Notes: generated from the letters alone by a model not told the origin. A stretch of DNA of 64,000 nt from Prochlorococcus marinus str. MIT 0919 (GCF_027359375.1 NZ_CP114779.1:124001-188000); one strand, 5' to 3'. Positions 35,617-45,541 are shown, counted from the first letter of the stretch. Program-made: numbers and translations.

Positions 35617-36669
35617 TTGCAGGTGCCCTCAGGTTTAGGAAACAGGCTTTATAGCCAAAACGATTACAAGAAAACTGAAAAGCCATTAGCGAAACCAGTT
35701 GTTGTTGTAACTATGGCTACAGGCCTTCAGGGAAAAGGAGTTGTCAAGCATTTAGCAAAAACAGATGCTTTTAGAATTAGAGCATTAACTAGATATCCTT
35801 CTTCTAAAAGAGCTAAGAAATTATTGGCTTATCCCAATGTGGAATTAGTCAAAGCAGATTTATTAGAAAGAGATACTTTGGACAATATTTTTGAAGATGC
35901 TTATGCAGTATTTGGGAATACAACTCCAACAAAAGGGTGGAGATTATTAAGAGGAAGTATTGTTAGAGATTATGAAATGATTCAAGGCAGAAATCTTATA
36001 GAAGCTATTAAAAAATCAAAAGATAAGGGATCTTTAAAGCATTTTGTATTTAGTTCTATATGTAAAGGCGCAAAAGTTAATGATTTAGTACCTGCTCCTG
36101 GACATTTTTTAAATAAGTGGGAACTAGAAGAGTTTATTGCTGAAGCTGGTCTCAGTAAAATAACAACAATTCTTAGACCAGTTAGTTATTATGAAAATTT
36201 TTATATTGATTTTCCTGGTTTAAATATAAATAATGGTACGTTTGCTGGTGTTGTTGGACCTGATTTCCCATGGCAAACTATCGCTGTTGATGATGTAGGA
36301 GCATGGACAAGAGCAGCATTATTAAAACCAAGTCAACTTTTGGGACAAGCAATTAACCTTGCAGGTGAAGATTTAACTGGAAATCAAATGGCAGTAGTAC
36401 TTCAATCTTTAAAAGAAGATTATAGGACGAACATTACTTATTCAATGATTCCCAGGAATGTAATCCGCTTAATAGAGCATGATATCGCTACTATGGCTAC
36501 TTGGATAGAATCCTCAGGATATGGTGCTGATTTGCAACGGCTCAAGAAATTGGCTAGAGAATTGGGTGTAATTATCACACCCTTTTCTGCTTGGTTGCAT
36601 AGAAAATTTTTAACTAAAAGAGTTGAAGTAAAAAAAAACAAAAAGCTTTTTATAATTACGCCTAGTTAA
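35617..36669 (+). CDS. NmrA-like NAD(P)-binding oxidoreductase
   Basis: 350 aa of the atypical SDR/NmrA type. VVVVTMATGLQGKGVVKHLAK (residues 29-49) is the Rossmann turn with an altered GxxGxxG. IRALTRYPSSKRAKKL and NVELVKADLLERDTL follow. The C-terminal half has ILRPVSYYENFYIDFPGL and a membrane-proximal basic end (RKFLTKRVEVKKNKKLF). NmrA proteins sense or reduce; the catalytic Tyr-x3-Lys is not clear. TTG at 35617 or GTG at 35623 may start it. Confidence 0.75.
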   Translation: MQVPSGLGNRLYSQNDYKKTEKPLAKPVVVVTMATGLQGKGVVKHLAKTDAFRIRALTRYPSSKRAKKLLAYPNVELVKADLLERDTLDNIFEDAYAVFGNTTPTKGWRLLRGSIVRDYEMIQGRNLIEAIKKSKDKGSLKHFVFSSICKGAKVNDLVPAPGHFLNKWELEEFIAEAGLSKITTILRPVSYYENFYIDFPGLNINNGTFAGVVGPDFPWQTIAVDDVGAWTRAALLKPSQLLGQAINLAGEDLTGNQMAVVLQSLKEDYRTNITYSMIPRNVIRLIEHDIATMATWIESSGYGADLQRLKKLARELGVIITPFSAWLHRKFLTKRVEVKKNKKLFIITPS

Positions 36670-36781
36670 GAATCCTTAAGTATCATTATCTTTAATTAGA
36701 TTTAGTATTTTTTTAGATAAGATTCGAATACTTGAGTAATAATCATGAATAAACTTAAATGATCTATGCACAAATGATTTT

Positions 36782-36988
36782 ATGAATAAATACATTAAAC
36801 ACTTGATTTATTTACTTTGTTGGCTCCTTGGTTGGTTTTTAATGGCTTCTATTATCAATAAGGGTTTTATTCAAGTTAGTTTGTATATGCAAGGCAGTAA
36901 AGCAGAGCAAAGCACATTTTTTATTACATCATTGATATTCTTTTTGGGTAGCCTTTCTCTGTATAATGAGGTTTTCAAGCAGAAATAA
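36782..36988 (+). CDS. small two-helix membrane protein, unknown
   Basis: 68 aa with two hydrophobic segments (LIYLLCWLLGWFLMASII; FFITSLIFFLGSLSLY) linked by a short loop. No known motif. Single gene between the NmrA-like and the glycosyltransferase genes. Confidence 0.5.
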   Translation: MNKYIKHLIYLLCWLLGWFLMASIINKGFIQVSLYMQGSKAEQSTFFITSLIFFLGSLSLYNEVFKQK

Positions 36989-37096
36989 GTTAAAGCCAAT
37001 TTTAATCATGAGAGCTCTTTCTAGGTTTTATAGAAATAAAAGCTCGCTAGACTATCAATTTAAGTGACCTTTATGTACATCTTTTTTTGAAAAATT

Positions 37097-38191
37097 ATGC
37101 GAAAAAACATCTTGATGATTACCTCTAGCTCCAATGGAGGTGGCCCTAAACAATTATTTAACTTAGCACAGGAGCTTTCCAATACTTTTGATATTAATGT
37201 TGCTTGTCCATCAACATATTTATATATAAATGAATTAAAGAAAACTATCACTGGAAAAATAATTATTATTAATGAGCGAAAAATTGCCTTCTTAGATATT
37301 CTATCTATAATTAAATTTATACTTATTAATTCAGTTCAAGTAGTCCATTCACACGGAAAAGGTGCAGGCGCTATTGCTAGACTAGTTAAGGTATTTACAG
37401 GCGTAAAACTAGTTCATACTTTTCACGGTATACATGTAACAGGTAAGGATTATATTCCTAGGACTATTTATCTTTTATATGAGAAAATTACATTAAAGCT
37501 TAATAATTATAATATTTTCGTATCTAAATCAGAGCTTGATATGGCTGCAAGTTATAACTTTCTACCTAAAAGAAATATTAAAATCATAGCTAATGGTGTT
37601 GCTGTTCAAAATACTCCCTTGTCAGGCTTTTTCCTTAAAGAACATATTAGGCATTCCATATTAAAAGATATAAAAAAAACAATAGTAATCACATCATCAA
37701 GGTTTGTTGAAGTTAAAAATTTATTTGAGTTTATAGAGATAGCCAGCTTAACTCCTGAAATGATTTTCTGTATGTTAGGCGATGGACCATTAACTCCGGC
37801 AATAAAGAAAATAATTGCCAATAGAAAAATTAGAAATATTGTTTTGACGGGGTATAAAAATAATATTATTGATTACTTGAAGTCTGCAGATATTTATTTA
37901 ACTACTTCTTTCAGGGAGGCACACCCCTTGTCAGTTTTGGAAGCAATGTCTGTCGGTCTTCCTATTGTTGCTTCTAAAGTTCCTGGTAATATTGATACTA
38001 TTTCTCATGATTCCTCAGGTTATTTCTATGACCTTGGAAATATAAGTCAAGCTATTAACTACTTAAGGAAAATTTCTAATGATTATGAATTAAGAATGAA
38101 TTTAGGGAAAAATGCTCAGATTATCCAAAGATGTAATTTTTCTATTTCTTTAATGTCCAGAAATTATAAAGATATTTATAATAAAATATAG
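37097..38191 (+). CDS. group 1 glycosyltransferase (GT4-like)
   Basis: 364 aa, GT-B fold. LMITSSSNGGGPKQLFNLA is the N-terminal donor-side glycine loop; HSHGKGAGAIAR and HTFHGIHVTGK follow. The C-terminal nucleotide-sugar motif is SFREAHPLSVLEAMSVGLPIVAS, with the two Glu of the E-x7-E signature. It should add a sugar to a surface or lipid glycan. The gene is alone, more AT-rich and richer in Ile/Asn/Lys than its neighbours, which hints at transfer. Confidence 0.8.
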   Translation: MRKNILMITSSSNGGGPKQLFNLAQELSNTFDINVACPSTYLYINELKKTITGKIIIINERKIAFLDILSIIKFILINSVQVVHSHGKGAGAIARLVKVFTGVKLVHTFHGIHVTGKDYIPRTIYLLYEKITLKLNNYNIFVSKSELDMAASYNFLPKRNIKIIANGVAVQNTPLSGFFLKEHIRHSILKDIKKTIVITSSRFVEVKNLFEFIEIASLTPEMIFCMLGDGPLTPAIKKIIANRKIRNIVLTGYKNNIIDYLKSADIYLTTSFREAHPLSVLEAMSVGLPIVASKVPGNIDTISHDSSGYFYDLGNISQAINYLRKISNDYELRMNLGKNAQIIQRCNFSISLMSRNYKDIYNKI

Positions 38192-38264
38192 GAATATATC
38201 TAGTATTTTATTAAGATATAAGTGTTTTAAATTTAATCACTAGTTTGATAAGCATTAGTGATTA

Positions 38265-38573
38265 TCAGTAAGAATCTAGGCCTGCAGCAAAAGGGAAGAC
38301 TTGATCATCGCCCAAGTCTGGATAAGTATTAATTTCCTCCTCATTTATTTTTTGATTTTCCTCTTCTATAAAACCCGTCTTAGGGCCACTAGGTACTTCT
38401 TTCGAATCGCTATCAGCAACTACTTTTGAGGCCATCTCTTCGAAAGCACCTACATTTTCAACCCAACCAAAAAAAAGAATTGTACTAACAAGTAATGAGT
38501 GAAATAGAATAGATGCAACCTTAGTGACTTTTTGAATCACCGCCGTTTTATGGAGTTGAATAGAGTTCTTCAT
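38265..38573 (-). CDS. membrane-anchored hypothetical protein, 102 aa
   Basis: N-terminal hydrophobic helix (VASILFHSLLVSTILFFGWV) then an acidic, extended tail ending YPDLGDDQVFPFAAGLDSY. The tail pattern is reminiscent of cyanobacterial thylakoid proteins, but I cannot name it. ATG start; single gene. Confidence 0.55.
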   Translation of the reverse strand: MKNSIQLHKTAVIQKVTKVASILFHSLLVSTILFFGWVENVGAFEEMASKVVADSDSKEVPSGPKTGFIEEENQKINEEEINTYPDLGDDQVFPFAAGLDSY

Positions 38574-39018
38574 TTTGCCTCAATTGCAGCCTATCTCTTA
38601 ATCTAAGCAATTAATGCTCTTTCTGTGCCTTTTCTTAAAAGGTTTTGAGCTCTTTTTTCAAAATTATCCTTTTTATCGATTGAACTTCCATAGCTGCAAT
38701 GAAAATCACATTACTTTTAGAAGCACTCAGTTATATTGAGGATCTATTTTAATGCTTGAACAGACTTTTTGTAATAAATAAATGATTCGAGACTTCTTAT
38801 GTCATTCTTCCGCATTAAGGTAACTTGCCAGTAAATTGATAGAGACCTGGCTAGGTTCATCCCTTTGTTATTGAAATTTTTTCCTGCACATCTGTAATGG
38901 ATTTGAATTTTATTGGTTTAAAGGAAATATGCGCTCATAATTAAGGCCTGCCAAGAATATATTGAGATAATTAGGCCATGAAAAGGTAATTACTATTATA
39001 AAAATTTTGCAAATAACT
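38574..39018. other. gap between a hypothetical gene and tRNA-Ser
   Basis: 445 AT-rich bases with no ORF I accept. It holds a short CCTTTT/AAAAGG stem (38628-38642) near the start of the minus-strand gene. I see no riboswitch or ncRNA signature. Confidence 0.4.
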
Positions 39019-39071
39019 TAAGAAAAGACAACTATGTCCAGCAATGAACTGAACATAGTTGTCTTTTCTTA
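39019..39071 (-). terminator. tRNA-Ser terminator hairpin
   Basis: TAAGAAAAGACAACTATGT (39019-39037) pairs with its exact inverse (39053-39071) around a 15-base loop: a 19-bp perfect stem that begins 4 bases past the tRNA 3' end. In the minus direction the T-rich end fits a rho-independent terminator. Confidence 0.75.
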
Positions 39072-39075
39072 GGCA

Positions 39076-39160
39076 CGGAGGGGGTGGGATTCGAACCCAC
39101 GGATGCTCTCACATCGCTGGTTTTCAAGACCAGAGCCATCAACCACTCGACCACCCCTCC
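39076..39160 (-). tRNA. tRNA-Ser (UGA anticodon)
   Basis: An 85-base cloverleaf on the minus strand. Acceptor GGAGGGG pairs with CCCCTCC, discriminator G. The anticodon loop is CTTGAAA (anticodon TGA). The long variable arm GATGTGAGAGCATC is typical of serine tRNA, and the T-arm is GTGGGTTCGAATCCCAC. CCA is not encoded. It reads UCN serine codons. Confidence 0.95.
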
Positions 39161-39297
39161 AAATTTGGACTGGACGATCCAATCATTCAATCCTAGCAAT
39201 GCTTCTTGCTGATAAGCAAAAAGGTTTCAGCCAATTTGAATATTAGTTCGATATCTATATTCTGTGCCATAATCTGCTTTATATATACTCAGTTTTC

Positions 39298-39492
39298 ATG
39301 TCAAGTTCAAAGAGTGATCAATCTCGTTTTTTAGGTGATTTGCCTATGGAAGGTGAAATCTCTGAAAAAGAGAAGATTCGTTATATATCCCATCTAATGT
39401 TTTTTATTGGTTGTGGCTTGTTTTCATTTGGTATATGGGCTCTGACTGGGTTTACTTCATCCTCAGGCGCTACAGGACCTTTCCCTTTCTGA
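39298..39492 (+). CDS. small single-pass membrane protein, 64 aa
   Basis: Acidic N-terminus (RFLGDLPMEGEISEKEKIRY) then one membrane helix (LMFFIGCGLFSFGIWALTGF) and a GATGPFPF tail. No recognised family; looks like a conserved Prochlorococcus peptide. ATG start. Confidence 0.6.
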   Translation: MSSSKSDQSRFLGDLPMEGEISEKEKIRYISHLMFFIGCGLFSFGIWALTGFTSSSGATGPFPF

Positions 39493-39528
39493 CTCTTTAG
39501 GCACCCTCGATTGAATTCAGATTGTTGT

Positions 39529-39807
39529 TTAAACTTTTAAATTATCAATTTTATTGTCTCTATCTTTTAGAAGTGTCTCAAACCATTTAGATGCTGTTGC
39601 TCTTGAAATAGATCGTTCCCTTAGCAGTTCGCATATTACGGAATACAAACGTAATCCATTGGCATTGGAGTTAAACCAGGATTCAAACTCCAATATTTCC
39701 TCTGGTGTATTACAGGCTCTCAGTTGGTCTATTAGTGCATCGTGGGTCCCATTGCTCATTATTTTAAAACTCTTTTGAGCAGTTGTTGTCATTTTGACCT
39801 CGGACAA
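39529..39807 (-). CDS. conserved hypothetical protein, 92 aa
   Basis: A helical soluble protein: THDALIDQLRACNTPEEILEFESW, then LRLYSVICELLRERSISRATASKWFETLL, which may be a HTH-like or four-helix unit. Function unknown. The opposite strand shows only a shadow frame. Confidence 0.6.
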   Translation of the reverse strand: MSEVKMTTTAQKSFKIMSNGTHDALIDQLRACNTPEEILEFESWFNSNANGLRLYSVICELLRERSISRATASKWFETLLKDRDNKIDNLKV

Positions 39808-39870
39808 ATGAATTACTTCTTACACACACTTAGCTCTTAATTAAGGATCTGCCAATTATTTTTTTATTTA

Positions 39871-39901
39871 AAGATGGAAATCCTTGCAAAATCTCCATCT
39901 T
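39871..39901 (-). terminator. nrdJ terminator candidate
   Basis: AAGATGGA (39871-39878) pairs with TCCATCTT (39894-39901). The structure lies 24 bases past the nrdJ stop on the minus strand and is followed there by an A/T-rich tract. Confidence 0.45.
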
Positions 39902-39924
39902 GTTAAAAAATTAGGCTCTAATTA

Positions 39925-42252
39925 CTATTTTGGACTTTCCAGAGGAAGCAAGCATTTATCTGAATCACATCCAGCGGGACCTGCTTCGGTTAGCTCTCCC
40001 TGATCATAACGGCCAAGTGCTTCGAAGAAATTTGTACTAACTCTTCTCTCAACTACTTCTGATTGAAGCTTTTCGTAGGTCTTAGCATCTATAGGCTCAA
40101 AGGGTAGTCTTGGGAAAGTAGCGTTAGCATCAAACCTTGCAAGTAATGCGGCTGAAATATATCCATGGTTGTTTTGTATTGCTTCATAAATTGCTTTTGA
40201 AAGAGGTTTGATTTCTTCCTCACGGAATTCGATAGTTGCAGAGGTGTTGTGATCGGTGTAATTACTTTGAACTTGCATATAAAAATCGAATTGTGCCAGA
40301 GCAGAAAAATTGTTGATTTCGATTTCATCAGCCCCTGGAATATTCGCCCAGCTGACCTCAGTTGGTATCTCAACAAGCCATTCTGTGCATTTTGGATCAA
40401 AGGGATCATTAAGGAGGCGCCCATTTTCATCTTTATCAGACTGTGATGGAACAATTGTGTAGCCATAATCCATGCAAGCCATTGCTACAGGATCACTTTT
40501 CCTAAATGTAATTCTACGAATAAATCTTTGGGCTTTGGGAGGGTGCCAGCCAGGAGCTGCTCCTGTTAGTAAACTTTTAGTTCCCGCTGGTTGAACTGTT
40601 GTACATCTATTTGGGCGACGAAGACTATGTCTGTCGCAATAATTCCATACAGTTTCATTAACAATTTCCCTCCAACGTTTCAAGTATGCAGCCTCTTTAA
40701 TTTTAAATTCTTTTCCTTCTTCAGTACTAGGCCTTCCTGCTTCCCACCATCGAAGCCATTTTGTACCGAATGCATGAACAAAGAAATCAAAAAGACCTGT
40801 AAAACTAACGCCAACAATTGGATCTAATGCTCGACTTGTTTTATATCTATCAACTTCGAAATTGTGATTAAGTAAGCATGCTACTGATAGGCCAGCTGCT
40901 TTAAAGGCATCACGTTGGCCTTCTTCATCAGAAGGACTTATTTGATTGAGATGAACTTCAGCAAGATTACAGTGAAAATCTGCGCCAAGTATTTCTCCAC
41001 ATGGATTAAGTCCGTATCTACCAAGGCGATGCTCTAGTTCGTATAAATCAATTTCGCCATATTTCTCTCGCAGCCAATTCCCAGCTTCTTCTCTTCCTTG
41101 AGAACAGTAAATTTCAATAAACTCTTCACGCAGCTCCTGCGTAGAAAGGATATCTGCATTTGCACGCGCAATAGCCTCAGGAGCAAACTGTATTGCTCCC
41201 TCACCCGAGTGGAATTGTTTGGTTACTGCTTCTGTTACAACTTCTAGAGTAGGTCGAGAATGGTACACCCGAGTATGGTTTGCCATTCGTAAAGCGTCCT
41301 TTTCAGGATCTATACGCCAGTTACCTTCTTTGTCTTGCTGCCATAAATTCTCTTTTGCTCCAGCTGCTGATAAATCACTTGATAAGAATTGGCGCATGCC
41401 AGCACTACGCCTAATATTTCCAGCAACAATGGTTACAGCGGCTTCATCAATAAGTAAACAGCACTCTACTGAGGTAAGTTTTCTTCCTACACTTTTGTTT
41501 AAAATCCCTGAAACCCGTTCATATAAATCCTTTAATTTAACTGGGTTTGCCATCCCTCCAAAACCTTTGAGAGACTCACCAGCTGGTCTGATATCAGTTA
41601 AGTCAATATCAATATAAATTGGTTCGGATTCAAAACTATTGTCACTACTTAGTTCAAGAAGAAATTGATAACTGTCTACCCACCCTCTCCTACTATCTCC
41701 TACTTTTATCAGAACTTCGTTCCCATCAACTTTAAAACTAGTTTTCTCTTGCCTATTACTTGACTCTGTAATTCCTATGTTTGAAACACTTCTAATTTTT
41801 AGTGTGTTCCTAACTACAGGGAGTTTATTTATTAAATGAGGTTCAATTATTGCTCCTGTTCCGCAGCCCATCATGGCGAGATCCATCATTAATCCAAAGG
41901 CTTCCCAATCAACAAGGTTTGTTGAAGTGCAGTTGTAAGCCCCTGAAAAATTCTTTTCTTGTTCGATCCATTTCGTTCCACCAATCCATAACCATCTCCC
42001 AGAAGGTAAGGCTTTCTTTTCAGTTTGCATGCGAGCCATTAATTCAAGCTCCTCTTTATTAAGTCCACCAAGTTCACGCAATCCTCCTAGGTTTCGTTCA
42101 CTTACCTGAGCCCAGCTTTCACGACCCTGTGAGTTCTTTCGGCTATATGTCCTATAAAAGACTGGATTGGCCGCAGGAGCAGTGGAAGGGAAATCCTTTA
42201 ATTGATTGGATGATTGACTGTTGGTTTCAGAACGATTAGTTGCGAGTGTCAA
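39925..42252 (-). CDS. nrdJ: adenosylcobalamin-dependent (class II) ribonucleotide reductase
   Basis: 775 aa, a monomeric RTPR-type reductase. The N-terminus has VFYRTYSRKN..GRESWAQVSERNL; YNCTSTNLVD gives the first active-site Cys region; LNPCGEILGADFHCNLAEVHL contains the thiyl-radical Cys; NNFSALAQFDFYMQVQSNYTDHNTSATIEF and SLLTGAAPGWHPPKAQRFIRR follow. It makes deoxyribonucleoside triphosphates using vitamin B12. No intein is present. TTG start. No class I or III genes are in the window. Cobalt supply may depend on the CbiX-like chelatase. Confidence 0.92.
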   Translation of the reverse strand: MTLATNRSETNSQSSNQLKDFPSTAPAANPVFYRTYSRKNSQGRESWAQVSERNLGGLRELGGLNKEELELMARMQTEKKALPSGRWLWIGGTKWIEQEKNFSGAYNCTSTNLVDWEAFGLMMDLAMMGCGTGAIIEPHLINKLPVVRNTLKIRSVSNIGITESSNRQEKTSFKVDGNEVLIKVGDSRRGWVDSYQFLLELSSDNSFESEPIYIDIDLTDIRPAGESLKGFGGMANPVKLKDLYERVSGILNKSVGRKLTSVECCLLIDEAAVTIVAGNIRRSAGMRQFLSSDLSAAGAKENLWQQDKEGNWRIDPEKDALRMANHTRVYHSRPTLEVVTEAVTKQFHSGEGAIQFAPEAIARANADILSTQELREEFIEIYCSQGREEAGNWLREKYGEIDLYELEHRLGRYGLNPCGEILGADFHCNLAEVHLNQISPSDEEGQRDAFKAAGLSVACLLNHNFEVDRYKTSRALDPIVGVSFTGLFDFFVHAFGTKWLRWWEAGRPSTEEGKEFKIKEAAYLKRWREIVNETVWNYCDRHSLRRPNRCTTVQPAGTKSLLTGAAPGWHPPKAQRFIRRITFRKSDPVAMACMDYGYTIVPSQSDKDENGRLLNDPFDPKCTEWLVEIPTEVSWANIPGADEIEINNFSALAQFDFYMQVQSNYTDHNTSATIEFREEEIKPLSKAIYEAIQNNHGYISAALLARFDANATFPRLPFEPIDAKTYEKLQSEVVERRVSTNFFEALGRYDQGELTEAGPAGCDSDKCLLPLESPK

Positions 42253-42277
42253 GATCTTTTATTCGGTCGGTAAGAGC

Positions 42278-42299
42278 ACGCTAACGCCACAAGTAGCGT
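42278..42299. promoter_or_regulatory. small hairpin in the nrdJ divergent promoter region
   Basis: ACGCTA (42278-42283) and TAGCGT (42294-42299) flank a 10-base loop, 26 bases upstream of the nrdJ start. It is too small for a cobalamin riboswitch. It may be an operator or 5'-leader stem. Low confidence. Confidence 0.25.
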
Positions 42300-42365
42300 C
42301 TGCAAGTTTTTTTAACACCATTAAGAGTGTATAAATGAGAATGCTTACAGTACCCGCGCTTACGA

Positions 42366-43061
42366 GTGAAACGTGTTACAGAACCTGAGCTAATGAACAG
42401 CCCTTTGAATGTAAAGGCTTATTCAGAGGCTGATTTCTCTATTGGGGACAAGAAGTTTGTATCTGATATTGAGAAATATATCTGCAGGTTTGGCAAGCAA
42501 ATTTGCGTTAACAACGTAATTGTGGATCTTGGCTGTGGTCCAGGAAATATTACTGAGAGAGTTTCTCTTAAATGGCCAATGGCAAAGGTCATTGGCATTG
42601 ATGGTTCTCAAGAGATGATTGATGTAGCAATTAAAAGAAAATACTCCTCAAGAGAAAATAAGAGATTGTCCGGAATGACTTATATAAAGCAAAATATTTC
42701 GGAAATGTGTTCAGAAGGTTCAAACAAAATTCCTTTCGCAAATTTTGTTATTAGTAATAGTCTCCTGCACCATATGCATAATCCAAGTAATTTTTGGGAG
42801 GCTATTAAAAGGATTTCCTTCTCAGGTTCTCTTCAGGTCCATAGGGATTTGAGGCGTCCTTCTTCAGCGAAGGAGGTATTGGCATTGCAACGAAAATATC
42901 TTCCAAAGGCTCCTCAAGTATTAATTGATGATTATCATGCTTCCCTTTATGCTGCTTTTACTGTCTCAGAAGTAAAGGATCAACTGAAGATAGCCGGTTT
43001 AGATCACTTGAAAGTTTTTGAGCTGAATGACCGCTATCTTGAAATTGTTGGGATCTGCTGA
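42366..43061 (+). CDS. class I SAM-dependent methyltransferase
   Basis: 231 aa. VIVDLGCGPGNITERV is motif I, VIGIDGSQEMIDVA is the acidic post-I loop, and FANFVISNSLLHHMHNPSNFWEA is motif IV/V. The C-terminal part has a helical cap. The substrate is unknown. The gene is divergent from nrdJ and 35 bases before prfC, so it may share its transcript with prfC. Confidence 0.8.
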   Translation: MKRVTEPELMNSPLNVKAYSEADFSIGDKKFVSDIEKYICRFGKQICVNNVIVDLGCGPGNITERVSLKWPMAKVIGIDGSQEMIDVAIKRKYSSRENKRLSGMTYIKQNISEMCSEGSNKIPFANFVISNSLLHHMHNPSNFWEAIKRISFSGSLQVHRDLRRPSSAKEVLALQRKYLPKAPQVLIDDYHASLYAAFTVSEVKDQLKIAGLDHLKVFELNDRYLEIVGIC

Positions 43062-43096
43062 TTCGTTTTAGGTAATGGAAGATTGATTGAATTTTA

Positions 43097-44764
43097 ATGA
43101 ACTCCTTATCTCCTCAAAATGGTCCTTCAAGGTCAAAAGAAGAATTATTAGGTAAATTCGACCTTGCTAAAGCCGTAGAGAGCAGAAGGAACTTTGCGAT
43201 TATTTCTCACCCGGATGCAGGCAAAACAACACTGACAGAAAAACTTCTTCTTTATGGAGGAGCTATTCAACAGGCAGGAGCTGTAAAGGCACGTGGTGAA
43301 CAACGGAAGGTTACATCTGATTGGATGGAACTTGAAAAGCAAAGGGGAATATCAATTACTTCTACTGTTTTACAGTTTGATTATAGTCAAACCACAATAA
43401 ATTTATTAGATACTCCTGGTCACCAAGACTTTTCTGAAGATACTTATAGAACCCTTGCAGCAGCTGACAATGCAGTCATGCTTGAAGATGCAGCAAAAGG
43501 TCTTGAACCACAAACTAGAAAGTTATTTGAGGTATGTCGCTTAAGAAATATTCCCATTTTTACTTTTATAAACAAAATGGATAGGCCTGGGCAAGAACCC
43601 CTTGCCTTATTGGACGAAATTGAGTCTGAATTAGGACTTTCAACTTGGGCTGTTAATTGGCCAATTGGTAGTGGTGAGTTCTTTCGAGGACTTATTGATA
43701 GGAGTACTAAAGATATCCTTGTTTATTCAAAAGCAGAGCGTGGCAAGCAGTCTATTGAAAAACGTTTGAAGTTAAATGATCCTGCAATTGATGATCTGAT
43801 TGAAAAGGATCTTTTGGAAAAAGCCCTTGAAGAAATTGAGTTATTAGATGCAGCAGGAGCAGAAAAAAACTTGGAGGAAATTCGATCAGGTGCACTAACT
43901 CCTGTTTACTTTGGCTCGGCAATGACAAACTTTGGCATGAAATTATTTCTTGATAGCTTTTTGGAATTGGCCCAAGGTCCTGTAGCAAGAAATAGTTTTG
44001 ATGGCCCTGTAAACCCTTTGAGCGAATCTTTTAGTGGCTTTGTTTTTAAACTTCAAGCAAATATGGATCCAAAGCATAGAGATAGGGTCGCTTTCGTGAG
44101 GGTTTGTAGCGGTCGTTTTGAGAAAGATATGACTGTTAAGCATGCTCGGACGGGGAAAAATATTCGTCTATCTAGACCCCAGAAAATTTTTGCGCAGGAT
44201 CGTGCTGTTGTTGAGGATGCTTACCCTGGAGATGTTATTGGTCTAAATAATCCAGGAATGTTTGCAATAGGCGATACTCTTTATACTGGAAAACGAGTTG
44301 AATATGAAGGTATCCCATGCTTTAGCCCTGAAATATTTAGTTGGCTTCGCAACCCTAATCCTTCGGCGTTCAAGAATTTTAGAAAAGGTGTTAATGAATT
44401 AAGGGAAGAAGGGGCTGTTCAAATTCTTTATGACAGTGATCAAAGTAAAAGAGATCCGATTTTGGCTGCTGTTGGACAACTGCAATTAGAAGTGGTCCAA
44501 CATAGACTTGAAAGTGAATATGGTGTGGAAACAAGACTTGAACCTCTAGGGTTTCAAGTTGCCAGGTGGGTTGTTGGAGGGTGGCCTTCGCTTGAATTGG
44601 TCGGAAGAATTTTTAATTGCAAAACGGTTCAGGATTCATGGCATAGACCAGTGTTGCTTTTTAAAAATGAATGGAATCTCAATCAACTTAAAGAAGACCA
44701 TCCGTCCTTAGCTTTAAGCTCTGTTGCCCCGGTTGTTAGTGGTGTAGATCCAATAACTCTGTAA
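43097..44764 (+). CDS. prfC: peptide chain release factor 3
   Basis: RF3 is a translational GTPase that recycles RF1/RF2 from the ribosome after termination. The P-loop is [15 protein letters not shown] (residues 36-50), the switch [19 protein letters not shown] follows, then [16 protein letters not shown] and NKMDRPG. Length (555 aa) exceeds E. coli RF3 (529 aa) by a modest N- and middle-domain difference. ATG start. Complete. Confidence 0.92.
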   Translation: MNSLSPQNGPSRSKEELLGKFDLAKAVESRRNFAIISHPDAGKTTLTEKLLLYGGAIQQAGAVKARGEQRKVTSDWMELEKQRGISITSTVLQFDYSQTTINLLDTPGHQDFSEDTYRTLAAADNAVMLEDAAKGLEPQTRKLFEVCRLRNIPIFTFINKMDRPGQEPLALLDEIESELGLSTWAVNWPIGSGEFFRGLIDRSTKDILVYSKAERGKQSIEKRLKLNDPAIDDLIEKDLLEKALEEIELLDAAGAEKNLEEIRSGALTPVYFGSAMTNFGMKLFLDSFLELAQGPVARNSFDGPVNPLSESFSGFVFKLQANMDPKHRDRVAFVRVCSGRFEKDMTVKHARTGKNIRLSRPQKIFAQDRAVVEDAYPGDVIGLNNPGMFAIGDTLYTGKRVEYEGIPCFSPEIFSWLRNPNPSAFKNFRKGVNELREEGAVQILYDSDQSKRDPILAAVGQLQLEVVQHRLESEYGVETRLEPLGFQVARWVVGGWPSLELVGRIFNCKTVQDSWHRPVLLFKNEWNLNQLKEDHPSLALSSVAPVVSGVDPITL

Positions 44765-44828
44765 ATTAAAGCTTTACCTTTGTCTACGCTGAAAGTTACT
44801 TTCAGAGTAAATTGGATTATTTGCGATT

Positions 44829-45515
44829 TTGGCTGAAAAAGATCTCAATTCTAATCAAAGCTCAGAAGATGCTTATCAAATGCTTGGTTTGCAACCAGGA
44901 GCAAGTTTTGATGAGGTTCAGAAGGCAAGAGATGCAAGGCTTTCAGAGATAGTAGATGATCCAATACTTAAGGCAAAGATTGAGTCATCTTATGATGCTC
45001 TATTGATGGATAGTCTGAAAGCGCGGCAGTTAGGGAAAGTTAGCAATGCAGCCGTAGATGCTTCCATAAAAGAAAAGTCTAGCAATCAAATTGGAACAGT
45101 TGTAAGGAAGTCCTTGCTTACGCGCATAGGTAAATTTGACTTCTCAGATAATAAGGGTAGTGATAAAAGATTGCTTCCAAATCTATTCATTCCTGAAGGA
45201 CAGGGCTTAACTATTAGATTGGCACTTGGCTTCTTGGCTTTGGTACTGTTGTTAATATCTCCTGATGAAAGTATTCAGATAATTCTTTCTTTATCAACAA
45301 TTGGATTGTTTATCAGTCAGGTTAAACGTGGTATTGGTATATTCCAGTCTTTAGGTTGGAGCGTTGTATTCTTATCAATTGGGTTGATCTTAGGAGGACT
45401 TGTTGCTGGAGGAATTGATAGTATGGCAAATCACCCAAGCTCTTTTTCACCTGATAAAATAGAAGGTTTTATTTCACTAATTATTATTTGGATGGGAACC
45501 TTGTTGTTAGCTTAG
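44829..45515 (+). CDS. CPP1-like J-domain membrane protein
   Basis: 228 aa. The N-terminal J-like domain SEDAYQMLGLQPGASFDEVQKARDARL (residues 12-38) lacks the HPD motif, as expected for CPP1-like (DUF3353) proteins. Three or more hydrophobic helices fill residues 130-228. In plants CPP1 stabilises protochlorophyllide oxidoreductase. A cyanobacterial role in POR or other thylakoid biogenesis is inferred. TTG start. Confidence 0.8.
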   Translation: MAEKDLNSNQSSEDAYQMLGLQPGASFDEVQKARDARLSEIVDDPILKAKIESSYDALLMDSLKARQLGKVSNAAVDASIKEKSSNQIGTVVRKSLLTRIGKFDFSDNKGSDKRLLPNLFIPEGQGLTIRLALGFLALVLLLISPDESIQIILSLSTIGLFISQVKRGIGIFQSLGWSVVFLSIGLILGGLVAGGIDSMANHPSSFSPDKIEGFISLIIIWMGTLLLA

Positions 45516-45541
45516 GATAACGGAAAAGATTTGAAGTGAAT

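Noticed and set aside
42253-42365. Possible cobalamin riboswitch before nrdJ
   Set aside because: The gap is only about 110 bases and I see no B12-box; only a 6-bp stem is present.
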